NCBI GenBank assembly: GCA_023425285.1 | Contig: JAFACY010000294.1 | Location: forward strand, 1-8,860 | Length of the DNA: 8,860 nt | Direction: 5' to 3' | Source of the DNA: Bacillota bacterium | GTDB lineage: Bacteria; Bacillota; Clostridia; Tissierellales; Sedimentibacteraceae | Part shown: piece after piece, positions 1 to 5,748 of the stretch | Layout: the number at the start of each line of letters is the position of its first letter | How positions within the stretch are numbered: position 1 is the stretch's first letter | Made by a program: the position numbers and the translations under genes | Notes under the pieces: generated by a model | The model's input: only the letters and a program-made list of their open reading frames with translations | The model's database searches: none | What the model was told of the DNA's origin: nothing

Positions 1-344
1 AGAAAAAAGCAGGGCTTGCAATCCAAAGCTCGGATACCTTCATCAACGTAACGGGAGGGCTTCAGTTAAGAGAGCCTGCCTCCGACCTGGCGGTGCTGTG
101 TGCAATTGCATCCAGCTTCAAAGAAATCCCTGTGGATTTCAGGACGATTTTAATCGGTGAGGTAGGTCTGACAGGAGAAATAAGAGGTATCAATTCCATC
201 GAAAAGAGACTGATGGAAGCACAGAAGATGGGATTTAAAAGAGCTGTAATAGCTCAGTCAAACAAAAATATATCCAAAGAATTGAAGGATATTGAAATAA
301 TTCCTGTAAATAATATAAGACAGGTAATGGACCTTCTGTTCTAA
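1..344 (+). CDS. radA: DNA repair protein RadA (Sms), C-terminal part only
   Basis: This is the 3' end of radA; the gene begins before the window and the first complete codon is at position 3. RadA is a RecA-like ATPase/helicase that helps process recombination intermediates. The zinc finger and ATPase domains are outside the window. What remains, about 113 residues, is the end of the Lon-protease-like C-terminal domain. Family-typical stretches are visible: NVTGGLQLREPASDLAVL, then ILIGEVGLTGEIRGI, then RLMEAQKMGFKRAVIA, ending IRQVMDLLF. The reading frame is open to the TAA at 342-344. A GTG at 93 could be mistaken for a start, but clear RadA homology extends upstream of it. In many Bacillota radA is followed by disA; here the next gene is a mechanosensitive channel. 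Identification comes from the protein text alone and is strong. Confidence 0.95.
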   Translation, partial: KKAGLAIQSSDTFINVTGGLQLREPASDLAVLCAIASSFKEIPVDFRTILIGEVGLTGEIRGINSIEKRLMEAQKMGFKRAVIAQSNKNISKELKDIEIIPVNNIRQVMDLLF

Positions 345-360
345 AAGACAGAAAAGACAG
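343..360 (+). repeat. 9-bp perfect tandem repeat (AAAAGACAG x2)
   Basis: Two exact copies of AAAAGACAG lie head to tail. The first begins inside the radA stop codon and the second runs up to the ribosome binding site of the next gene. The repeat makes up most of the 27-nt radA-channel spacer. It may be a recent 9-bp duplication or chance in A-rich sequence; no function is assigned. Confidence 0.5.
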
Positions 361-371
361 AGGAGGACGGT

Positions 372-1601
372 ATGGATGCAATTTATAAATCTTTATTGAA
401 TTACGGACTTAGTGAAGCAGCATCAAAAAATCTGTATTATTTTATTGTGATGCTTGTTATTGTTGTTACATCTGTGACTGTCACACTTATAATTAATAAA
501 ATTATACTGAGATTTTTAACCAAACGCATTGAAAACAATAAATACCAATGGGATGATGTACTGCTCAGCAACAAGGTCTTTCAGAAAATTTCCATGATAA
601 TTCCCGGTATAGTGTTGTACAACGGAGCAGGATTCTTTGATGACAGGGCAACCCTTATATCCAAAATTTCAATTATTTATATTCTTCTTATAATTATTAT
701 AACGTCAAAAGCATTGATAAATTCCGCCGATGATATTTACAGGCAGTTTCCTGTTTCAAAGGACAGACCAATAAAGGGACTTTTACAGGTAATTGAAATT
801 GTGCTGTATGTAATATTCGGAATTACGATTGTATCAATTATGATTGACAAAAATCCAATCGCACTGATAAGCGGAATAGGAGCTTTGACAGCAATCATAA
901 CCTTGGTATTCAAGGATTCAATTGTGGGCTTCATTGCAGGAATCCAGCTGACATGGAATGACATGCTCAGGATAGACGACTGGATTGAAATGCCTAAGTA
1001 CGGAGCAAACGGTGAGGTTATAGAAATAAGCCTGACTACCGTAAAGGTCAGAAACTTTGATAAAACTATTACTACCATACCAACCTATGCGTTGGTTTCT
1101 GATTCCTTCATAAATTGGAGAGGTATGCAGGAAACAGGTGCAAGACGTATCAAGCGGGCAATCAACATAGATTTGACCAGCATTAAATTTTGCAATGAGG
1201 AAATGCTTGAAAAATATAAAAAGGTGAACTTTCTGAAAAGCTATATCGAAGAAAAGGAAGCAGAGCTTGAAGCATACAATGAGAGAGTTGAAAATACAGA
1301 CATTTTGGTAAACGGAAGAAACCTGACCAATGTAGGTATCTTCAGAATTTACGCCCAAAATTATATAAACAATCATCCAAGGATTCATGCTGACATGACA
1401 CGCATGGTAAGACAACTGGCTCCTACCGAAAATGGTCTGCCCTTGGAGGTGTACGTCTTTGTCAATGATACTACATGGACAGTCTACGAATCCGCACAAT
1501 CGGATATATTTGACCATTTGCTTGCAGTGGCGGAATTTTTCGATCTGAGGATTTTCCAGAATCCTTCAAGCTTTGACTTTAATAAATTGGTCAAAAGCTG
1601 A
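372..1601 (+). CDS. ybdG: YbdG-type mechanosensitive ion channel (MscS superfamily)
   Basis: A 409-residue membrane channel of the MscS superfamily, expected to open under membrane tension and release solutes after osmotic down-shock. Five hydrophobic segments are visible: about 20-44, 72-88, 96-116, 137-158 and 161-193. The last holds the Gly/Ala-rich pore-helix pattern ISGIGALTAIITLVFKDSIVGFIAG. The following beta domain reads IDDWIEMP, then GANGEVIEISLTTVKVRNFDKTITTIPT, then NWRGMQETGARRIKRAI. This closely matches Escherichia coli YbdG, a 415-residue miniconductance-class channel, rather than the shorter MscS. The charged segment near 283-310 and the NGRNLTNVGIFRIY stretch also fit the YbdG branch. 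The ATG at 372 has an AGGAGG at 361-366, five bases upstream. It lies 27 nt after radA on the same strand, with no obvious promoter or terminator between, so co-transcription is likely. The subfamily assignment is confident; the symbol is given by homology only. Confidence 0.9.
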   Translation: MDAIYKSLLNYGLSEAASKNLYYFIVMLVIVVTSVTVTLIINKIILRFLTKRIENNKYQWDDVLLSNKVFQKISMIIPGIVLYNGAGFFDDRATLISKISIIYILLIIIITSKALINSADDIYRQFPVSKDRPIKGLLQVIEIVLYVIFGITIVSIMIDKNPIALISGIGALTAIITLVFKDSIVGFIAGIQLTWNDMLRIDDWIEMPKYGANGEVIEISLTTVKVRNFDKTITTIPTYALVSDSFINWRGMQETGARRIKRAINIDLTSIKFCNEEMLEKYKKVNFLKSYIEEKEAELEAYNERVENTDILVNGRNLTNVGIFRIYAQNYINNHPRIHADMTRMVRQLAPTENGLPLEVYVFVNDTTWTVYESAQSDIFDHLLAVAEFFDLRIFQNPSSFDFNKLVKS

Positions 1602-1629
1602 TGGATATGTTCAAGATTCAAAATAACAG

Positions 1630-1666
1630 AAAAAAGTAAATACCCTGCAGCAACAGAGTATTTACT
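1630..1666 (-). terminator. Probable intrinsic terminator in the convergent gap, best read leftward
   Basis: A perfect 9-bp inverted repeat (AGTAAATAC / GTATTTACT, 1635-1643 with 1658-1666) has a further CTG/CAG pairing inside it (1645-1647 with 1654-1656), leaving a 6-nt loop. On the minus strand the stem is followed at once by TTTTT and then CTGTTATTTT, a usable U-tract. It would therefore stop transcripts of the stalk-protein gene about 150 nt past its stop. On the plus strand only AACGACTTTT follows, so it is a weaker terminator for the channel gene, though it could act both ways. The stem is A+T-rich, which lowers certainty. Confidence 0.55.
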
Positions 1667-1716
1667 AACGACTTTTAAACTATTTTGTTAAAGGTCAGCC
1701 AACTTAGTTAGCTACC

Positions 1717-1735
1717 TATTCATATCTTATGAATA
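1717..1735. repeat. 8-bp inverted repeat in the convergent gap
   Basis: TATTCATA and TATGAATA pair perfectly around a 3-nt loop. The stem is nearly all A/T and has no T-tract directly after it on either strand, so it is not called a terminator. The rest of the 1602-1813 gap, apart from the hairpin at 1630-1666, is A+T-rich and I see no gene in it. Confidence 0.3.
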
Positions 1736-1813
1736 TTGTAACTTATATATACAAAAAAATCAATATAAAATTATTAAATTAAGGAAGCCATGGCGGAGTC
1801 TCAGTGGTGGATA

Positions 1814-3361
1814 TCATCTTGTATAAAAGAGTCTTTCTCCATTGATACTCACATGTTTGATATTTTTATCGGTCTTGTAAATGTTGTTTCCGTATTCGTC
1901 AAAGACCATCATTTTATAATCAGAGCTGCTGCTTTCATCAAAAATGAAGCAGAGATATCCGTGATTGTTGATAAATTTTTTTACTGATCCGCCGGGATTC
2001 AAGGATTCTTCCTTTCCGTTCCTGAACACCATGAGATTATTTGACTCCTTTGTAATATAGTAGGGAATCATATTGAGAACTGTAAAGTCGCTTACCTTAA
2101 AATCCGTAACTTTTTCTGCCTTGCTATCATTCGCGTGGGTGTTGTACTGATACAAGTATCCTTCCATATCCATGAAGTAAATAATATCATAGTTATATAT
2201 AAACTTCACTGCAGACTCTTCAAACATCCTCACGGTTTCACCTGTGTTTATATCAATTTTATATATTCCACTTGTTGAATTTGTATCCTCAAGGTCGCAT
2301 GCCAAGACGTATATGTCGTAGCCGACCAATACCATGTCATCATTGGGACTGCTGCCTCCTGAGTTCCGTTTTACACGACCGTAATAATATTTGGGATCTC
2401 CGATTGTCCTGTATTCCTGTTCTCCCATAAGCTTTACTGCTAAATTGTTGGGAAACGGAGGAGCCCATTGGTCAACCCGTACAACTGCGTAGCCCATATC
2501 TATTTTATGGGAATATCCCTGATCAAAAATTTCATTTGTACCGTCCTCGTTGATAATTATTTCATAATCGGTACCCATGGTCACACCGCCCACGTGATAA
2601 GACAATCTGACCTTATCATCAATAGTTCTGAGTCCTGCCATTGCATTAGTTGCATCTTTGCCGCCATAATCCTCTAACGGCAATTGATATACCGCTTTTC
2701 TCTGAGAAGGATTGCTGACAGGTGATTGATAAATTACACCTTTTTCACCTTCGTAATAGAAATAGTCTCCTGAAATTGTAAAAGCACTGTTATAAAAGCG
2801 TTCTCTTTCTACTATGGGCAATTTTACTTCCTTAATATTTACCTTCCGTGTATAGGTATTGCTTATTTCAAGACCGTTATCTTTTGAAAAATTGTAGTTC
2901 CATTCAAATTCATCAACCGCAAACCTCCATGTCAAAGGGAAATAGGTAACGTTTCTGAATAACAGCAGAGGATACTGCTCCTTGCTGTTGTCAATAATCT
3001 TACTGTTTACTTCAACCTTGAAGCTTGGAACAGAAGCCGTATAATTGTTTTTATTAGCTGCAGAATATGTATCCACATAGGTACCTATTTCGCTGTTTCT
3101 GTTGATTTTTAAGCCGCTGCTGTTATCCCAATGTGTTTCAAGACTCAAAAATCTGCTGTCGTGATATGTCATGGGGAAATATGTGATGTTCTTATAAACT
3201 ATCAAAGGATATTCTCTGTTCTTGTTGTCGATTTCAATGCCGTTTATCCTGACGTCAAATTCAGGCAGTGTCACATTTACAGATGCGGCACCAAAGGCGT
3301 TGACAGATAAAAGCACTGACAATATCAAGATTATAAACAATATTCTTATCTTGTTTTTCAT
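1814..3361 (-). CDS. Secreted protein with two N-terminal stalk domains and a possible beta-propeller-like body
   Basis: A 515-residue exported protein of unknown role. The start is set at the ATG at 3361, because GGAGG lies eight bases upstream (3370-3374); the in-frame ATG at 3382 overlaps that site and has no good site of its own. Residues 1-25 are a signal peptide: Lys/Arg start, hydrophobic core, then NAFGAA. Two related segments of about 55 residues follow, near 31-87 and 110-168. Each carries an inner pattern of YPL then a short hydrophobic run then N[IV]TYFP[ML]T, which resembles the copper-amine-oxidase-N-like 'stalk' domain of clostridial surface proteins. Residues 175-515 hold repeating short strands such as GDYFYYEG, GIYKIDINTGE, GYLYQYNT and NGERLFYTR, typical of DUF5050/propeller-like folds. 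No enzyme motif or lipobox was seen. It is downstream of the two-component pair on the same strand, 114 nt after the kinase, which suggests a surface function in the same response. Function is inference. Confidence 0.75.
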   Translation of the reverse strand: MKNKIRILFIILILSVLLSVNAFGAASVNVTLPEFDVRINGIEIDNKNREYPLIVYKNITYFPMTYHDSRFLSLETHWDNSSGLKINRNSEIGTYVDTYSAANKNNYTASVPSFKVEVNSKIIDNSKEQYPLLLFRNVTYFPLTWRFAVDEFEWNYNFSKDNGLEISNTYTRKVNIKEVKLPIVERERFYNSAFTISGDYFYYEGEKGVIYQSPVSNPSQRKAVYQLPLEDYGGKDATNAMAGLRTIDDKVRLSYHVGGVTMGTDYEIIINEDGTNEIFDQGYSHKIDMGYAVVRVDQWAPPFPNNLAVKLMGEQEYRTIGDPKYYYGRVKRNSGGSSPNDDMVLVGYDIYVLACDLEDTNSTSGIYKIDINTGETVRMFEESAVKFIYNYDIIYFMDMEGYLYQYNTHANDSKAEKVTDFKVSDFTVLNMIPYYITKESNNLMVFRNGKEESLNPGGSVKKFINNHGYLCFIFDESSSSDYKMMVFDEYGNNIYKTDKNIKHVSINGERLFYTR

Positions 3362-3434
3362 ACTTGCAACCTCCGTTTTCATATGAATAGTTAGACGATT
3401 TTATTGCGCAAATTGTTTCACGATTTTGTAATTT

Positions 3435-3464
3435 TTTATACCCTTTATTTCATCCTGCAAGCAA
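3435..3464 (-). promoter_or_regulatory. Possible promoter for the stalk-protein gene
   Basis: Read on the minus strand, TTGCTT (3459-3464) and TATAAA (3435-3440) are separated by 18 bp, placing a start site near 3428 and a leader of about 67 nt. The leader would include the palindrome TTGCGCAA at 3404-3411. This would let the stalk gene be expressed apart from the kinase. I saw no terminator between the two genes, so read-through is equally possible. The match is moderate in an A+T-rich gap. Confidence 0.35.
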
Positions 3465-3475
3465 TATATCTGTAT

Positions 3476-4879
3476 TTAAATCTTTTGAATTGTTATGATG
3501 AATGTGCAGCCCTTATTTACTGTGGAAAGCTCAAGTGTCCCGCCGTGTGCCGTCACTATTTTATGTGCTATGCAAAGCCCCAGTCCCGTCCCTCCGGTTT
3601 GTGAATTGCGTGAATTGTCAACTCTGACGAAGGGCTTGAAAATTTCGGTTTTTAATTCTTCAGGCACTCCGATTCCGTTATCCCTGAACTCTATTACTAC
3701 ATTTTCGGGAGTTTCGTAAAGGTTAACGGTTATCAGTGTTCCCTCCGTGTTATAGCGTATCGCGTTATCGGCGAGATTGTGAAAAACCCTGTTCATCTGC
3801 TCTGTATCAAGCATTGCATAAACGGCTGTATCGGGAATATTAAACTCATATTCAAATTTATTCTGCTCCAGGTACGGAAATATTTCACCGCAGAATCTGC
3901 GCATGTATTCGCACACATCCACCCTTGAGGTTTTAAGGATAAATTCAGGACTTTCAACCTTGGACAGCTCAAAAAGCTCGTTTAAAAGCTTATTTGCCCT
4001 GTGGCCGTTTTTATTGATTATCTGCAGGTAATTAAGCTGTTCATCACTGAGTGATTCCTGGTTTTTCATAAACAGCTCCGTATATCCCACAACACTTGCA
4101 AGCGGATTTTTCAGGTCGTGAGAAACATCCAGAATCATTTTCTTTCTTTCCTCTTCGGATTGCTTTCTGAGAGATGTTTCTTCTTCGATTCTTTCGGCCA
4201 TTGCGTTAAACGTATCACGGAGATGACCAAATTCATTTTTCAGATTGAGATTAACCCTTGCCGAATAATCTCCGTTTCTCATGCGGTTTGTTCCTTCTGC
4301 AAGTGCCCTGAGGGGATGAGTGATGCGCAGTGCCGTAATTCTTGAAAATACGGCGGCAATGATTGCAAGCAGAAATAAATATAACAGGATTACGGTTATG
4401 AATACACCCGAAACACTTTTCATGTCCTTTGATTCTGTTTCCGTATTGTATACAAGAGATACATCAAGGCGGATTGAAGCAGGGAAGGTCACGACAAGCC
4501 AGAACCTGCCGGTGGGGTTGTACATAATATCATAGCTGTACTGTACTCCCTTGCTCTTGCTTTTTATGAGAAAATCCGTGAATTCCTCCGTGGTTAATTT
4601 ATCATTTTTAATGGTATTCAGCCCCGCCGTGTAGACTACCTCCAGATTATCGTCAATAATCTGGACACCTCCGCCGTTTTGCACAATAGGAGCTGAGTCA
4701 ATTCCGGAGTAATCGTCCATCATAACGGAGTCTGCGGTATAGATATTCTTAACAAGCATCTTCGATATGATGTCATTTGCATAGGAAAGCATCATAAAAG
4801 CAAAAGCAGTGACTATAATCGACAAAAGAAACATAATCAGATAATTCATCATAAACTGATTTGCTATTTTACTTTTCAT
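3476..4879 (-). CDS. Membrane sensor histidine kinase (HAMP, HisKA, HATPase_c)
   Basis: A 467-residue sensor kinase that should autophosphorylate and pass the phosphate to the adjacent response regulator. Order of parts: membrane helix about 11-35; extracellular sensing region about 36-155; second helix about 157-179; HAMP linker about 180-235 (ITHPLRALAEGTNRM); HisKA with H-box DVSHDLKNPLASVVGY and phospho-accepting His254; then the ATPase domain with N-box HNLADNAIRYN (around Asn372), G1 box DNGIGVPEE (400-408) and G2 box GGTGLGL (429-435). All catalytic motifs look intact. The start is taken as the ATG at 4879 because AGGTG sits six bases upstream (4886-4890), and because it overlaps the regulator's stop as ATGA, a sign of coupled translation. 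A GTG at 4888 lies inside that ribosome binding site. The sensing region is medium-sized and matches no ligand-binding domain I recognise, so the signal is unknown; the neighbouring hydrolase suggests an envelope stress. Confidence 0.95.
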   Translation of the reverse strand: MKSKIANQFMMNYLIMFLLSIIVTAFAFMMLSYANDIISKMLVKNIYTADSVMMDDYSGIDSAPIVQNGGGVQIIDDNLEVVYTAGLNTIKNDKLTTEEFTDFLIKSKSKGVQYSYDIMYNPTGRFWLVVTFPASIRLDVSLVYNTETESKDMKSVSGVFITVILLYLFLLAIIAAVFSRITALRITHPLRALAEGTNRMRNGDYSARVNLNLKNEFGHLRDTFNAMAERIEEETSLRKQSEEERKKMILDVSHDLKNPLASVVGYTELFMKNQESLSDEQLNYLQIINKNGHRANKLLNELFELSKVESPEFILKTSRVDVCEYMRRFCGEIFPYLEQNKFEYEFNIPDTAVYAMLDTEQMNRVFHNLADNAIRYNTEGTLITVNLYETPENVVIEFRDNGIGVPEELKTEIFKPFVRVDNSRNSQTGGTGLGLCIAHKIVTAHGGTLELSTVNKGCTFIITIQKI

Positions 4880-5574
4880 GCTTTGCACCTGTAATGGAGC
4901 TTGTAGCCTATGCCGCGTATTGTTTTTATATATTCCGGATTCTGACTGTCAGCTTCTATTTTGTTTCTGAGATGACTTATATGAACCATGATTGTATTAT
5001 CATCATAAAAGTACTCGTCGTCCCACACAGCGGAATAAAGCTGTTTTTTCGTAAAAACCTTTTCGGGATTTTTCATCAGATGAAGCAAAAGCTTATATTC
5101 TTTTGCATTAAGCTCTATGGGCTCATCCTTTAAATATGCGCAGCATCCGTCGGTATCAATGGTCAGTTCGCCGTATTTTAAGGCTTCTTCATTTTCCTTA
5201 GGTAAATTGGTGTATTCGCTGCTTCTTCTTAAATTTGCCTTCACTCTCGCAATGAGCTCATTCATGGAAAAGGGCTTCGTCAGATAATCGTCTGCACCTA
5301 TTCCGAGTCCCAGAATCTTGTTCATTTCTTCCGATCTTGCAGTGAGAAATATTACGGGAACAGTGCTGTCTTCCCGTATTTTTCTCAATAAATTAAACCC
5401 GTCAAGCCTTGGCATCATGACATCCAGTACTGCAAGGTCAATATTTTCTTTTTTAAATATTTCATATGCTTCCTGACCCTCTCTTGCGGCAAATACTTTG
5501 TACCCTTCGCCCTCCAGGCTGATTTTCAGCAGATTTCTGATATCCGATTCGTCCTCGGCTATTAATATATTCAT
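4876..5574 (-). CDS. OmpR/PhoB-family response regulator
   Basis: A 232-residue transcription regulator with an N-terminal receiver domain (1-118) and a C-terminal winged-helix DNA-binding domain (about 130-230). Receiver residues are intact: acidic pair Glu7-Asp8, phospho-accepting Asp51 in LAVLDVMMPRLDG, Thr78 and Lys100 (LTKPF). The output domain shows the family pattern ELNAKEYKLLLHLMKNPEKVFTKKQL, then TIMVHISHLRNKIE, then IKTIRGIGYKL. The ATG at 5574 has GAGAGG six bases upstream (5581-5586). The stop overlaps the kinase start by four bases (ATGA), so the pair is co-translated and almost certainly functions together. An extended -10 promoter lies at 5625-5633 and three phased TAAGG repeats lie just upstream of it, which suggests autoregulation. 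The family is certain; the exact regulator is not named because this group is large and names rest on targets. Confidence 0.96.
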   Translation of the reverse strand: MNILIAEDESDIRNLLKISLEGEGYKVFAAREGQEAYEIFKKENIDLAVLDVMMPRLDGFNLLRKIREDSTVPVIFLTARSEEMNKILGLGIGADDYLTKPFSMNELIARVKANLRRSSEYTNLPKENEEALKYGELTIDTDGCCAYLKDEPIELNAKEYKLLLHLMKNPEKVFTKKQLYSAVWDDEYFYDDNTIMVHISHLRNKIEADSQNPEYIKTIRGIGYKLHYRCKA

Positions 5575-5624
5575 AAATTACCTCTCACCATATAGGTTAC
5601 AATCCTTGTTTTTGTATTTATTCT

Positions 5625-5633
5625 ATTATACCA
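5625..5633 (-). promoter_or_regulatory. Extended -10 promoter of the regulator-kinase operon
   Basis: On the minus strand TGG directly precedes a perfect TATAAT (5625-5630), giving the extended -10 form TGnTATAAT and a start site near 5618. The -35 positions, 16-17 bp upstream, read TTTCTT or ATTTCT, a poor match to TTGACA. A good -10 with a poor -35 and a repeat array just upstream fits an activated promoter. Confidence 0.65.
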
Positions 5634-5658
5634 CATAATGCGTAATAAGAAATAAAAA

Positions 5659-5684
5659 TAAGGAAATTTAAGGTAAATTTAAGG
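5659..5684. promoter_or_regulatory. Phased direct-repeat operator between divergent promoters, probable response-regulator site
   Basis: TAAGG occurs three times in the same direction, starting at 5659, 5669 and 5680, so the spacings are 10 and 11 bp, one helical turn. The last two are part of a perfect 10-bp repeat AAATTTAAGG (5664-5673 and 5675-5684) with a 1-bp gap. Tandem repeats one turn apart are the usual binding pattern of OmpR/PhoB-family dimers. The array lies between two divergent promoters, about -53 from the regulator start site and about -57 from the hydrolase start site. The natural candidate is the regulator encoded next to it. The pattern is directly seen; the binding protein is inference. 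Confidence 0.65.
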
Positions 5685-5692
5685 CGGAAACC

Positions 5693-5721
5693 ATGGTATA
5701 TTCAGCTTTGAATTGTATAAT
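5693..5721 (+). promoter_or_regulatory. Probable activator-dependent promoter of the serine hydrolase gene
   Basis: A perfect TATAAT lies at 5716-5721, with a start site expected near 5728 and a leader of about 21 nt ending in the GGAGG ribosome binding site. At 17-bp spacing the -35 positions read ATGGTA (5693-5698), a poor match. The phased repeats end at 5684, just upstream. This is the arrangement expected if a bound regulator makes up for the weak -35. Confidence 0.6.
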
Positions 5722-5748
5722 GGGCTTAACAAACTTTGGAGGTTAGCA

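Noticed and set aside
918..1517. Long open frame (199 codons) on the minus strand opposite the channel gene
   Set aside because: It is fully antisense to a gene with clear homology, is rich in Cys/His/Ile as shadow frames are, and has no recognisable motif.
1691..1716. Riboswitch-like element in the convergent gap (GGT-AGC ... GCT-ACC pairing)
   Set aside because: Only six base pairs with a bulge, none of the conserved core of the cyclic-di-GMP or other classes I know, and it lies downstream of both flanking genes.
1775..1795. A further TTAAGG near a CCATGG, resembling the sequence by the divergent operator
   Set aside because: It is a single copy without a phased partner and is not upstream of any gene, so it is most likely chance.
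3362..3382. Upstream ATG start of the stalk protein
   Set aside because: The added seven residues would cover the GGAGG site that serves the ATG at 3361 and would push the signal-peptide core away from the N-terminus.
4880..4888. GTG start of the histidine kinase
   Set aside because: It lies within the AGGTG ribosome binding site of the ATG at 4879, which forms the ATGA overlap with the regulator.
5713..5748. Upstream in-frame TTG start extending the serine hydrolase by 12 residues
   Set aside because: It overlaps the TATAAT element and has no ribosome binding site, while the ATG at 5749 has GGAGG at ideal spacing and begins a normal signal peptide.
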